From Acanthococcus lagerstroemiae (taxonomy: Eukaryota; Arthropoda; Insecta; Hemiptera; Eriococcidae): a stretch of DNA of 64,000 nucleotides. Of this stretch, positions 14,078 to 26,399 are shown piece by piece. The position numbers and the translations under genes were made by a program. The DNA is taken from NCBI GenBank assembly GCA_031841125.1, contig CM063114.1, forward strand, positions 36,353,574-36,417,573, in the 5' to 3' direction. How positions within the stretch are numbered: the stretch's first letter is position 1; every line of letters starts with the position of its first letter. Under the pieces are notes generated by a model, which worked only from the letters and a program-made list of their open reading frames with translations, had not been told where the DNA came from and did no database searches.

Positions 14078-14625
14078 CAGGGTTGGAATGTTTTAAAACA
14101 AATTATATTAAAACACGTTTTAAACATGTTTTAAAACAATGAAAAAAAAACCATCATTGTTTTAAAACAAATATGGGTATATTAAAACGTCTTTTTTGTT
14201 TAAAACGTGTTTTTTAACCAGGTTTCTTTTTTTTTTTTCATTTTCTTGGAGATTTTCTCACCCAGAACTTACAGGGACCAAAATAATTTGTCAAAAACAA
14301 ATAAATTTCAGAATTTCACGCAAAAATTTCCAGAATGATTTGATATCAGTGATAATTATTAATACATTTGTTGGCCCAACGACGGGTATTCTTGCTAACA
14401 GTAACTCACTGTGTGACATCAGAGTTGAGGGTCGAATAACAGAACGAAAAGGTAAGACAAAAAGTCGGAAATAGGGGGAAAAACAAAAAAAAACATTTTA
14501 AAACAATGTTTTAAACGTTTTAAAACAACGAAAAAATACATTGATAACAACATGTATTAAAACAAAAAAACATTTTACAACAAAAAACAGTTCTTTTGTT
14601 CTTTAAAAAAAAAAATTCAACCCTG
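14078..14625. mobile_element. hAT-like MITE rich in TTTTAAAACA motifs
   Basis: Terminal CAGGGTTGGAA and TTCAACCCTG with 8-bp flanks CAAGTGAC and CAAAGGAC (6 of 8 identical), consistent with hAT insertion. Both subterminal regions contain many copies of GTTTTAAAACA-like palindromes (14090-14220 and 14490-14580). Confidence 0.7.
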
Positions 14626-15038
14626 CAAAGGACGCCCTTACTATTAGTACGTATCTTCATTAGGGTGTCCCTTATTTTACAAATTTTCGCCAATTGATTA
14701 GGGTCGCACTGAAATTTGTTCTAATAGACCTAGAAATTCGCCATATAAAATTTGAGCTGAATCTAAAGTCATTAACCCGTGCCGCTTTGACCTTGAAGTT
14801 ATGGATTTTGTTATTTTTCCTTACACAACCAATCTTCACTCGCTAAATCGTAGTTATCTAAAAAAATATTCACTTTAGGACCAAAATGCAAATAACATAA
14901 AATGTTCCTCGTTAAATTTTCTGTAAAAATGATTCCATACAACTTTTCTTTAGAAAACATATTTATCGAGATAATCCAAAAATACGTAAAATTTTCGAAA
15001 AACATTGGTTTTTTAAATTATTTTACAGCTGAAATGTC

Positions 15039-15174
15039 CAGTAGCGTAGCGAGGGGGGAGGAGAGCAAAGGGGGGAAATACTCCCTCCCCCTCCCAAGGC
15101 ATCTGAAATTGAATGTAAAATATGCAATCTGACTCTGCCCCCCCCCATTTGGGAAAATCCTGGTTACGCCACTG
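15039..15174. mobile_element. Short hAT-like MITE, CAGTAGCGTAGCG / CGCCACTG ends
   Basis: A 136-bp element with ends CAGTAGCGTAGCGAGG and CCTGGTTACGCCACTG. The 8-bp flanks are GAAATGTC (15031-15038) and GAAATATC (15175-15182), 7 of 8 identical. Internal G- and C-homopolymers. An end of the same type occurs at 129 and another near 8905. Confidence 0.75.
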
Positions 15175-16300
15175 GAAATATCTATTAATGTCGGGTAATG
15201 CATACTACAATATAACTTCAGTCTCTGTCTACTGGGGCAAGCACCCCAGTTTGCCCCACCCCATCCCACCTGGCTACAGATTCACAGTGCGTACTTATAG
15301 GCACATTTACCTTACTCGTAAATTAATACCAAACTTCGCAGTTGCAATAGCATGATTTTAAATTCTACCAATAAACGGCGGGAAGACGTATTAGAATCGT
15401 GAATAATTGCTATTCGCGCGATTCGGTCAAATTTAGAATTTGAGCATCAAGTAGGGTCGAATTTACTATCAACACATCTACTCTATCCATGCATCATGAT
15501 AGGTGCAGTGCCTTGGAAATCTGAAGATGTTTCGGCAATTCATGATAAGAAGATACATACTTTTAGCATTCAGATTTGTATAACGTCAGCGACCAACTGA
15601 CTAGAAAAAATGTCTCAAGTAATTCAAGTACAGTATACTTCCGATTATCCGGCATAAACGAGGATCTGTGTCAGCCGGATAACTGGAAGTCCGGTTAAAA
15701 TGACGGTTTTTTCATTGCCTCTTAGTTACATATATAAGTGTACAGTAAAATACTCCAAGATCATACATATGGTCTTCATAGTACGTATCCCTCCTCTGTG
15801 CGCTACCCTGGCTTGGCGAGGGGGCTTAAAGAAAAAACTAAACGCACACAGGAGAGGGAGAACTACAACAGATAAACCCTGATGAAAGCAAGGGAAAACT
15901 ACATCAGTATTTTTCCCCAGAGATGAATCTCCACCACAATTATGATGATGACAACTCATGAAGTAAATAATAATTATTCCGGACGTAAAAAGTCTCCCAT
16001 TCGGATGTCCGGGCGGAGACTACCTAGTGAGAAACTATCAGAATTGAGGATAGAGATAAGGAATGTAAAGACACTGAATGAGGTAGGCAAATTACAGAAC
16101 TTGAAGAAAGAGATGAAAAGATTATGGGGGTTTATGAAGTTTTGAACGGAAGCAATATTGACGTATCGGTATTTCCAAAAACAAAATTTACCTTTGACTT
16201 GGGAAATTGAGATGTGGATCGATGAAAGGACGCAGAAATATATGACAGACTATGCTATGCGACTCTGTTTGAAAAAAAGTCGATACATCGATATCATCAG

Positions 16301-16557
16301 GAACAAAACTATAAGGGGGTGTGGGGCGTTGACCCCCCCCCCCACACACACACGATTTGGCAGTCAGCAAATTTCAAAAAACTGTTCATTTAAATTTTTT
16401 ATGACTTTTTGTTTCAACTGAAAATTATTTCTATTAAAAAATTGGCAAATTTCCAATTTTTTAAAAATTTTGTCGGTGAATTTTTAGTTTTCAAAAACAT
16501 TTGTCGGCAAATTATTCTTCTCCACCTCCGCAAACTGAAATTCAAATTTCGTTTCTA
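16301..16557. mobile_element. Relative of the CAGGGACAAAACT-end element
   Basis: Starts CAGGAACAAAACTATAAG with a G/C-homopolymer and CA-repeat tract (16320-16352), and ends AATTTCGTTTCT. Both termini and the gap-side sequence (CAAA-rich, then CTGTTCATTT) match the element at 17223, supporting a family. Confidence 0.5.
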
Positions 16558-17222
16558 AAAAAGCAGTACCCTGGACTCCTGTCAGATACTAGTCAGTCAG
16601 AAGCCGAAGGTTTCAAGTTAAGTATCGAACATTATCGAAAGGGTGAAACAAAGCTGAAATGTGGGTGACATTTCGAAAATCTAAAAGTCGGTAGCAAACT
16701 TTGAATTTCGAATTTCAATGATTATACTAGATTCCCTGTTTGACCTCGAGCCTAAAATTTGAGAAAGTTGAACATTTCATTAAAATCTAAACGTTGAAAG
16801 CAGAAGACTCATTTTCCAATGTCACAAGCTGAATCCGAAAGCAAATGTTCTATTGTTTAATTTACGGGCTTTCCTGTGAATATGGGAGGGGAAAATATCC
16901 CGGACCAAAAGTCAAAACTTCACGTGTTTTCCCATAAGAACGAAAGGGAGCTTGTGGCACGGATTCCCCCAATTCAATCGACCTAAAACTTTGTAGGTTT
17001 TTTATTTATTTATTTATTTATTGGAATTAAATTAGGAGCCGAATCAGAGAAAATTCAGGAAAAAATATCACCAAAAGTAAATAACGACCACCTTAATGGG
17101 TAAAGAAAGTTGTGTGTTCCTCTCAAGTATTCCTAACATCCTTTCAGCTTACCCTCCCAAACTAGGGTATGCTCATGTACCCAAATGTGAGTGCTCGGGG
17201 ATAAGATTTCAATCTATATTTG

Positions 17223-18039
17223 CAGGGACAAAACTATGGGGGGGGGGAACTAGCAAATTTTGAAACTGTTCATTTTCTACTAAGAACGTATCTTTGTTTA
17301 TTTCTTTTTCAATTAAAGGAATATGTGGCAGTTTCTATAAAAAGGGGTAACTTTGTCGATCCGACGAATTTTGAGTTACGGATAGTAGGTGACAGAGGAA
17401 TGAATGCCCTTTCCAAGGAGCTATCGGCGAGATCTGTAGCGTTTTCCAGTGCGGTGATACAAGCGGTCAAAGATGAGGGTAACAAGAACGCGCGAAAACA
17501 CGTTTTTGAGAAAAACGCGTCTAAAGTTAGACACACCTTTTTCTCCCACTCCTTCAAGGGGCCGTAACTCGCCGCGGAGTCACGTTACCAACATTGACGA
17601 AGGCTTGTTGGAAAGGTAATTTTTCGCTCTTCTACCTGGTAACAATTCATAACATCGGATTTATTCGTGAGCTCCGAAAAACCGCAAAGAAGCAAATTAA
17701 TGCAGATATTCGCATTCTTTTCTCATGCTCTTTCATAATTATCTTTCTGTCTCTCCCTCTTCTCTCTCACACCCGTAAATTTTAACTCTTCGTTATCGCG
17801 ATGTTTTTTCTATAGAAATCGACCAAAATCTCAAAATTGATTTTTTTGACCAAAAATTTTTGTGTTTTTTTTTGTGTTTTCTGAGGCTTTGATCGATCGA
17901 CACAGTTACCCCTTTATACAGAAACTGCCACATATTTTGATTAAAAAATAGGCCAATTTTTAGTTTAAAAAAAAATACATGTTGGTAAATTTTTCCTCTC
18001 CACCCCCCCCCCCCAATTGAAAGTCGAGTTTCGTCTCTG
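17223..18039. mobile_element. Small DNA transposon with CAGGGACAAAACT-type ends, host of MITE copy A
   Basis: The left end begins CAGGGACAAAACTATG followed by a poly-G run; the right end is a poly-C run followed by AGTTTCGTCTCTG, an imperfect inverted complement. Without the nested MITE the element would be about 208 bp. A related copy lies at 16301-16557. No clear target duplication was seen. Confidence 0.55.
17324..17932 (-). mobile_element. MITE family 1 copy A, nested in another small element
   Basis: A 609-bp copy inverted relative to copies B and C, with TA on both sides. It lies inside a second transposon (17223-18039), giving a nested arrangement. The plus strand keeps an ORF from near the left end (VAVSIKRGNFVD onward) that corresponds to ORFs in copies B and C. 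Confidence 0.88.
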
Positions 18040-18747
18040 GATATCATTTTTCAGAAATACTACCAAAGCGAAGGTAACGAGCAAAATATCGAAAAATATC
18101 TCAAATCTTGTCTCTAAAATCTCATAAGGCGCCTTTCAATCAATTTACTCAATAGTTTTCAATTTTTTCTACTTCTTGGGGGGTGGGGTACAAATGTTAC
18201 TCTAATTACATTTTTGTATATTTATTAGCATGTAGCCAATTGGTACTACTTTTTATTCTGAGTGAATAAGTCATCAACCACTAAGCTTAGTGAAAAAATC
18301 GTGTACCTACATTTATTTCAATTTTTCAAAGACTTCTCTTCTATTTATAAAAGGAGGGAGTGTTGCCACATTCCTTTCATGAAAGTTTTAGAGATTTGGT
18401 TATGTCACCCGAATAAATACAGCGAAGCTTACACTTCTTCAAGCGCCAGTTATTTCAGAAACTCGCGCGATCTCACAGATGGCAACACTGAAAGGGGGAT
18501 ACAATTTGATGATTGGGTAAATGACATCTCAGGGATTCCCAAAGTTACACATTCCCAACAGAACGGCGCCTTTCGAAGCATCCGGGAGAGGAACACCTAT
18601 GAAATTCGACATCTAGGGTTGCAAATCCCTCAAATGCAGGGATTTTCCAAAGTTGACGATCCAAAAAGTTTTAACAAGATTCTCACGTCGTCGTACATTA
18701 CTGAAATCTTGGGGGTAATTTTTACAACTGACCCCTTAGGGTACGAA

Positions 18748-19014
18748 GGGGTGGGGTAAGATTAGTCATTTTTCAAGATGGTATTCGATTTATAGGTTTT
18801 CGCAGTCACTGAATTCAATTCTGAGTGTACTTTTTATGTTCGGACCCATGGAGTATAATTGCAGATGCGGGGGTCAAATATTAGTCTTTCTACTGAGATA
18901 ACATTTGATTTGCAGGTTTTAGTGCTTTTACTGAAGCACAGAAATGTGTGTGCAGACTTTCTATAAATCAAATACCTTCTTGGGAAAATGACTAATAACT
19001 TATCTCCATCCCCC
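18748..19014. mobile_element. Short inverted-repeat MITE
   Basis: Termini of about 50 bp: GGGGTGGGGTAAGATTAGTC, then GGTATTCGATTTATAG at the left, matched by CTATAAATCAAATACC and GACTAATAACTTATCTCCAT at the right. An internal partial copy (ATTAGTC, ATTTGATTTGCAGG) lies near 18870-18920. Confidence 0.65.
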
Positions 19015-20519
19015 AGGTGACTAAGCAATCACGTTCTTAGCCTCTCAATCACACTTCAATGGGAAAGTACGAGTAATTGATCAACTATATCAGGACTAGC
19101 AAAGAACTAAGAAAAAATGTACTTCAATTTTGTAAAGCGAGAAAAAAAAAAAAACTTGCAAGAGAGAACCGATCTGCTGCGTTATTTAGAACCAGCAACA
19201 CTTTACATAATTGGTAACTAGTTTACTAGAAGCCATTTATAGCATTAGAACAAGAAAAAAAAACGCGGTATTACTACACATAGTCCAAACGTTACATGTA
19301 CTTCGGTAAGAATGGCAAATGTTGATTTCCATGGGCAGTACCAAGTATCGCTCAAACTGTCTACCAATTTTGAAGAAAAATTTGCCCTTTCAGGGTCGTA
19401 AAGATGTAAATTCTGTCTAAAACGAGCCGGCACTGATGAGTCACACCACAACTATAGAACCGTTACTATTATGTAGGATACCTTATACCTTCCAGTAACT
19501 TCAGTGCCATGGTAACCGGTCTTTCTCATTCGTACACATTCATCGTTATTTTTCGGAAATCATTCCATCCAATTACGGTTGATACAGGTGTGTTTGGCTG
19601 CTTCGTTCGCTTTTCTTCACCATAGGTGTTCGGCACACAGACGATGAAGAAAGGAGTGAAAGAAAGAGAAAAAGAAGAAAAAATAAAAAATAAAATACAT
19701 TTTAAAAGATGAGTTCGGAAACCAGACACGGACGTGACCTTCAGTTCGTCTGTCAAGGAGAAAATTACTGCGAACATTCCATTCATAATGATTATGATAA
19801 GAATTAACGCATTCAACTATACCTGCGGGTTAGGACGCTTATGACAAATTCCATAAAGCACATGGACGAAGTAGCAGATGTTTTTTTACGACTTATGGGT
19901 GGACGTTCAGTATGAAAAGTGGCGACAGTTCGCCGTCAGTTATTTTATAACAAAATAATGGAAGTCGAAGTTGCCGTAAAGAATTGCGTAATCAAGCAAC
20001 AAAATAACACTCTACCTGACGGAACAGAAAAAATTGAACATTTTTTCAAGATTTTATTATCCTTGCAGACTAGGAAAATAATATTGAAATTACGTTTTAA
20101 CGTTGCTTTGGGACTGTATATGCTTGCCCTGTTATTACGATCATAATTTCAAAATTACAAAATCTATTCAATGATCAGCATCGGCCATGCTAACTGGACA
20201 GCTTGCTGAACAAAGTGTCGAATAGAGATCTACTAGATGACGCCCGCTACAGGGTGTCAAACAAAATCGAATTTTAAAAATAAGTGATATTTAAATGACC
20301 TTTTCCCCACCCCATTTGCTATGAATGCGCTAAAATGCAAATACATTATAGGTATCATTTTAAAGGAAAAATGAAGTTGGATACACTACGATAATTCTTA
20401 TCCAATTTCAAAATTAATGATCGAGCAGAGTATCTACCCAAGAAGCCCAATCTTCTTTTTCATAGGAGATGCACTCAGGAGATATTGTTCCTTTTGTAAT
20501 TTCTTGATGATTGTGATTA

Positions 20520-21185
20520 ATGTGATGCGGGCAAGAGAAAGGTATCTCATATGCAAAAGAACATATCGTTGCGTTAGTATGAAAAGGTGCTATCTGCAAA
20601 AAAAAACAGGAGAGAGGTTTAAAGGTTTTGAAGCAGTTAAAAATGGGTTTAACTAAAAATAGTACAACAATGCTTCAACATTCAACCAAGGAATACACCT
20701 AAGAAATGAAAATATTCCACTTTTCTCTTCTTAAACCTTTTCATATGATGAATTTTGTTAGTAGTGTATTTCGAACCCATTTTGTTTTTAGAGTTTCCTG
20801 TTGAACTGAGGTAATATTTTACCTTACCGTGTGGTATCTTGTAGATAATAAAATTCCCTATCCAACGATACCAAAAGTCATTTTGTGAAAAAATTTCAGA
20901 TAGCACCATTACACACTAACCCAACGATACGTATTTTTCTGAAAGCTTTTCTACTGATTCATTAATCATTAAGTCTTTTCAATTCTTATTTATTTATTTT
21001 TTTTTTTGCTGAAGTCGGTGAATATTTTTAGAATTTTTGAGAAAAAAAATAAGAAGTTCCTTTTTGGAAGAAAATATAGAACGAGAAAGCAGAACTGATG
21101 CAGCAAAATATGCGAAATATGCAACATGAAGCTCTGCTCATTTGACTCAAAGTTCTATTATTTGTGCAGATATTTTTAGATGATG
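20520..21185 (+). repeat. Left copy of a long direct repeat flanking the LINE (carries a MITE)
   Basis: The segments 20520-20564 and 20931-21178 match 22568-22860 in order and orientation (shared landmarks: GGGCAAG, GGTATCTCA, TTCTACTGATTCATTAATC / TTCTGCTGATTCATTAATC, and GATGCA near the end). The left copy is split by a MITE (20564-20930). It ends where the LINE begins. Confidence 0.75.
20564..20930. mobile_element. MITE with CGTTGSGTTAGT-type ends
   Basis: Inverted termini of about 28 bp: left CGTTGCGTTAGTATG then GGTGCTATCTG, right the complement of CGTTGGGTTAGTGTG and GGTGCTATCTG. TA is present at each edge. The right copy of the surrounding direct repeat lacks the insert, directly supporting mobility. 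Confidence 0.75.
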
Positions 21186-21189
21186 TTAC

Positions 21190-22570
21190 TTTTGAAATAG
21201 AGAAATCCTAACTACTGCTACATGCAGATTACATAGAAATATTTAAAAATATAACTTCCTTCTCAGACTGTATTGAGCTTTAGGCAGATCTGAATTCTAT
21301 TGTTTGTTGGAGCGATCGGAATCTATTGTCCTTCAAGAAGTCCAAATGCCAAAGCATTACTTTTAGTCGCATGAAGGAGCCCTTGCTACACCCTTATACA
21401 ATAGGAGATTATTATGTAGTTTGCCAAGTATTCAGGAAGTAAGGGACTTGGAAGTAGGCTATTATGCATCTTCCAAATACACAGAACTCTACACCACAAA
21501 ATTTAGAAGAATAGCCTGTTTTATGAAAAGGAACAGCGTTCATTACATGAAATATGAAACCAAGAAACTATTATTTTTTTCTCTGCAAGACCAATTTTAG
21601 AATTTAGCGCAATTATCTGCGAGCTGCACAATAAAGATAAAATTGAAAAAATCCAAAATTTTTTTTTGAAATATTCATATTACGCGCTCCGTTTTCATGT
21701 GAAGGGTTACAGAATTAGAACTCACATTTGCCATTTTACTTCAAGGGCGCCAATAGGCAAAATACTGTACATGAGTGCAGGAATACCTTTGCTGCGCCTG
21801 TGAACGTGGAGTATGTTATACATATCGCGCATTCACAGGCGCCGCAGATATTCCCGCACTCGTGTACAGTATTTTGTCTATTTGCGCCCTTAAAGTAAAA
21901 TGGCAAATGTGAGTTTTGATTCTTTACCCTTCATATTACCCATACAACCTGAAATATACTAAACTACTGCAGGGATTTTAGGTGATGAGTCTAAGTATTA
22001 AACGAAAATGATTACCTATGTTATTCTCGTGGAACATCATCAATGAAAGAGTCAAGGATAGTGAACTTTTAGGTACTATAAATTTCCGAATCCCAACGTT
22101 CAATAGCAGAGACAATGCTCTTTTTGCTGCCCCAAAGGGATATAACTCCGGCCTCTACGGCATACTCCATCTTTACAATAAGGTAGCTAGAGCAAATGCA
22201 GAGGTGGATATTTGCTTTATGAATCGTAAAGCATTTAGCAACGTCATTCAGAAGCATTTATCGGCTTCTAAGCCAGCTTGGTTTCAATAACTTCCTCCTA
22301 CTCACCTTGTACCTACACTCTAACGCTGCGTTGTCATTTTCTTCTTCCCATATTCCATTTGCTTCCAGTATTTTCAGGGTACCCCTCCCTGCAGCCTTCC
22401 AGCCAGATTATTTTTCATAATTTTCCCAGTCCTCCCACATTCCTAAATTAATAGTGGAAAAATTGCAATACACTGTACTTCGTCCCCTCCTAATCTGGTC
22501 AGTTTTGGCCATAGGAGGGGACGGTAATATTGCATAAATAAATAAATAAATGATTGATTGATTGATTGAT
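21190..22570 (+). pseudogene. Jockey/CR1-like LINE, 5'-truncated, 3' end intact
   Basis: Reverse transcriptase C-terminal half on the plus strand. About 21218 reads LHADYIEIF, where YADD is expected, so the catalytic motif is lost. It is followed by LNSIVCWSDRNLLSFKKSKC and ITFSRMKEPLLHPYTIGDY, standard for this class, then GYNSGLYGILHLYNKVARAN and NRKAFSNVIQKHL (22018-22290). The sequence ends in (AAAT)n and (TTGA)n simple repeats at about 22530-22570, a typical LINE 3' tail. A palindromic MITE interrupts it at 21700-21940. A diverged ~260-300-bp direct repeat abuts both ends. Confidence 0.85.
21700..21940. mobile_element. Near-palindromic MITE inside the Jockey/CR1-like LINE
   Basis: About 215-240 bp that folds almost completely on itself. 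The left arm carries AACTCACATTTGCCATTTTA and the right arm its complement at 21896-21915; further matching pairs include GTGCAGGAAT/ATTCCCGCAC and GCGCCTGTGAA/TTCACAGGCGC. The LINE reading (ALRFHVKGY, then PYNLKYTKLL) resumes on the other side, so this is a true insertion. Exact borders are ambiguous by a few bases; TTAC occurs at both edges. Confidence 0.8.
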
Positions 22571-22860
22571 GAATGTAACGTGGGCAAGAAAAGGGTATCT
22601 CACATGCAAAAAAATATATTTTTCTAAATGCTTTTCTGCTGATTCATTAATCATTAAATTTTTCAGTTTTTAATTTTCAATTTTTTTTTTGTGTCAAGAA
22701 TTATTTTTAGTATTTTCGAGTAAAAAACTAAAAAGATTACTTTTGGGGGGAAAATGCCGAAAAATAAGCAGAATTGATGCAAAATATGCGACATATACAA
22801 AATGAAATACCTACTGCTGATTTGACTCAGAATTCTGTGATCCGTGAAAATCTTTTGAAA
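22568..22860 (+). repeat. Right copy of the long direct repeat flanking the LINE
   Basis: Begins right after the LINE simple-repeat tail and aligns with the left copy without the MITE, so it also represents the empty site of that MITE. Homology fades near 22855. Confidence 0.75.
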
Positions 22861-23348
22861 CTTCTGGAATATATGCCATAGATAGAAATATACATTCGCA
22901 TAAAAATTGCAGCCCTGGTCATTATAATAGAATTTTCCAATTCTAAATTCTTTGTTCTCTCTCTCAAAAGAATAATTTGCTGCCTTTTAAATTTCTAAAT
23001 GACCATGATTGAAAATAAGACTTAAATGTCCGTTGGACATCCTGACAGAATATCGACTAAAAACATCAATTGTTTTCCAGACTGTTTGTAAAAAATCCAC
23101 TGGATACGCCTTCTAGACCAACAACTTCATATGTTCAATATGTGACTGTCCGCGAAGACCACAGGACGTGAACTTATTTTTCTATGTGGACAGCTTAGAG
23201 GATATTTATGTGAGCATGTGTTCCACGGGTAAAACTTCCCGGCTCCGATAGCCAGGAAATCATGGATAGGTTGTCATCTCAATCAATGATCTGAAGATTA
23301 TTTAAATAATTTTCAATAGACTATGAATCGAACCAAAAGAACTTAGAC

Positions 23349-23715
23349 CCGAGTGTCTACCAAATACGAACTTTCCAAAAGTATGACCTTTGCATGACTT
23401 GCGTGGTTTTCATTTTCACGCCTGAACAGAATTTCCACAAGAAAAGAAAAAATAAATTCAAAAACATGCAAACTGCAAACAAAAACTTTGAAAAAACTTA
23501 ATAATTAGATAATAACTAAGAATGTTGCGAAGAACCCAATTTTTCAATTAAATTTCAATGTGACCATGTTTTGATAAGAAATACTACGATTGTTTCGGAA
23601 GAATTACCGAATTGGTATGTACTTAGAAGCAACTGTATGACTTTTGTACGACTTGTATGACTACTAACTCAATTGTAGGACTTTAGTATGACTTGTATGA
23701 CCGGTAGACACCCTG
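23349..23715. mobile_element. MITE of the GTGTCTAC family
   Basis: Left CCGAGTGTCTACCAAATACG, right GACCGGTAGACACCCTG. The right half contains repeated TGTATGACTT units (about 23630-23700). A GATC-rich repeat follows immediately. Confidence 0.45.
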
Positions 23716-24050
23716 TAGACCGTAAGACCGTGATCTCAGGAGACTGTCTTCTGCAGCAACGGACAAAATCAACAGATCGTGATTTGGAATCACAAAATGA
23801 TCATTATATGTGTGGTCTGAAACACGATTATTTCGACTCGAATTTCATATTATTATTTCAGAAACTTGATCGAATTTTCAGATTATTTCAGATTTTGACT
23901 TTAACTTTGAGAGATTATTCCTGAATCAGGGTCATGTTCAAATAAATAACAAAAAATGGGCGAAGTCAATACGTGATCTTTCGAAAATCATTTACATGAT
24001 CATCAAATCATTGATTTAAATCATCCATCTAAGATCCTGGACATTCAAAC
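23716..24050 (+). repeat. GATC-rich dispersed repeat
   Basis: Same vocabulary (GATCGTGATTTGGAATCACA, ACATGATCATCAAATCATTG, GTGATCTTTCG), directly after a GTAGACACCCTG end. Confidence 0.5.
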
Positions 24051-24203
24051 TGAAAATAGAGTAGTCGCCCATAAAAACTTGCCATACGCCACCTCGTCGA
24101 ACCGACGTTTTTTGAAAGGAAAAATTAATGAAATTTTATTCTAACAGATGATTGCACTATGTGAAAAAAGTTTGAAATAAAGTTTCGGATCCCTCTGGAT
24201 CTA

Positions 24204-24527
24204 CAGGGTTGCCACTTTTTATTAAGAATGATTTTCCACGATTTTTTCTAGGTTTCCCAAGTCCGTTTTTCCATGACTTTTTTTTTCGAGTGAGGAAGGA
24301 GTTATGGATTTTGGCAATGCATTTTTTTCTCATGGTGACTCTTGATATTTTCTAAACGAGAAAACCTTTTCCTTTTTTAAGCGTGATTATTCACTGATAA
24401 TAAATGTTGATAGAATATAAGACATGAACCTTGTTTGTCCTTCAGAGAATCAAAATTCCATGACTTTTCCCTGACCATCCAAATTCCATCATAACTTTTC
24501 CAGGTTGTCCAGAAAGTGGCAACTCTG
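24204..24527. mobile_element. hAT-like MITE, CAGGGTTGCCACTTT / AAAGTGGCAACTCTG
   Basis: A 324-bp stretch with 15-bp inverted ends. The interior is rich in CCATGACTTTTCC and TTTCCAGGTTGTCC motifs. No target duplication recognised. Resembles the element at 36436-36766. Confidence 0.6.
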
Positions 24528-26399
24528 TTAAACGAGGTCTAAAGTATCTCAAAAACCATAAGCTCGTCTAGAAGAATCTTGAGAAGTCCTAAACTAAACC
24601 GAAAGAATCTGAAGTGAAGAGAACTGAAGAGTCTTACCAGCCTGAAAAAGTACTGAAGAGCCTTAAACAAATATTTTTTTCAAAAGAGCCGAATTTCAAA
24701 ACATTTTTCAAAGTTTTACAACGTTTTATGCAGTGTTGGATTTACATGAAGAGTGATAAGGGACCAATTTTCCGAAACTTTTTGTTAGAAAGTAGTGTGA
24801 AACAACAGAGAAGGTAGAGGAAAGAATAAAAAAGAAATGAAATATATTCGCGGTGGAAAGGCGGGGTAGTGATTTTTGATAATTCAGTGTTGCTCGACTG
24901 AAAACGTCATCTGACTTACTCGGAGGAGGGAGCAATAGCAAATTTCACAGAGAAGAACTTTCATCATAAACATTTTTTGCACATCCAACACGTGATGAAA
25001 GATGAACGTGTTCACCGAAGTGGAATATCAAAAACGGGGTTCTCTTGACGGACGCAGGGGAATTTTCTGAGGGATTTTCTGTCAAAATTAGGTATTTTTG
25101 CGAGTTTGGGAAGCTTTTAATGACCTCAGGAGAACTAAGGAGACCGTCAGACATTCTAATAAATGAAAATTCACTTTCGAGCCCCCATTTTCCTTCGCGA
25201 AATGAAGCGTCACTCGAACTGATGGAGACTACAGTATGTCAATTAATACGGGCTTCAGATCATCTGTATCATTTTTCATCTTGCCAACAATTTTTCTATT
25301 TTGTGTACTTTTCTGTAGCTTGGCTCGACTCCACTATTTTGGTGCCACTACATGCATCGGTGGAAAAGGGGTAAGAAACGTTTTCAAAAAATATGTTTTA
25401 GTATTTTCCAACTTTTCCTAAAACCTCAACGTATTTTCATCGGAACGGAAGGCTCTCTCCTTTCGAAATGTCTAATATCACTAAACGAACTTGAATTTTT
25501 AATAATTATTTCATGGAAACAATTTATTTAATTTTACCCCCGGTCTCGACAGCTGTTCCGCAGGATATCGTAATCGAAACTCTAATAACAATATTTCAAT
25601 GAAACCAATAGCTCGAGGTAATGGTTGGTTCTTTGAGTCCAAATAATGACATAATCAGATACTATATGATCGGTGTCGTTTGATTAAATTTGATTGTATT
25701 GTACCAACCAACTTAGACGGAGTCCTACTTTTTGATCTCACGATGACTGACACTTTGAAGTGTACGTGTTATTATACCCCGCAGTTCATTGGGGTTTTGT
25801 GTGAAACTCGAACTGTACTATACGGAAAGGCAAGTGTCGAAGCATTCAAAAACGAAAAGTGACGAGTTCATTTTTCGATACGCGAAGAATGTCTGGCGTA
25901 AATTTCGAATCTGATTAAACTTATGCAGACGAGAGAAAGAAAGGGAATAATTTGCATGGACACACCATTTCGCACACTGTAGTTGCCTTCAGATAAAACT
26001 CTTTTATTAACGTAATTTCGATTTAACGATTACAATATTTTTCACGTTTCACAGAGCTGAAAGTTTGCTAGTACATCTAAAAGACAGAATGCCATTGACG
26101 TTTCTTATCTTTCAGAGCTGCAGTTGGGCGAAACTCATTTAGAAATCAGATTGCTTGTCATTAGCTTATTGGTATACAAAACCAATAATTGTTACTTAAA
26201 AAAATAATTCATCATCAATTGTTTACTCACTTAGGTGAGTGGATTCTGCGTTCACTTTATAGGAAGAGGAAAACTAAACCGCTTGTTTCTCATTCAACCA
26301 CGCCCACCAAATAAGCTGGCGAGGAAAAGTGAAAAATAAACGGAAAAAAAAAATAAAAAACCAAAAAATTTACATTTTTTTAAAAATAGGGACATCCGA

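Noticed and set aside
15641..15700. Pogo/Tigger-like terminus (ACTTCCGATTATCCGGC)
   Set aside because: Only one end is visible; no matching inverted end or transposase was found nearby.
18262..18759. Longest single ORF in the window (165 codons, plus strand)
   Set aside because: No recognisable domain, no splice context or codon bias I could see, and its end overlaps an inverted-repeat MITE. Long chance ORFs are expected in 64 kb.
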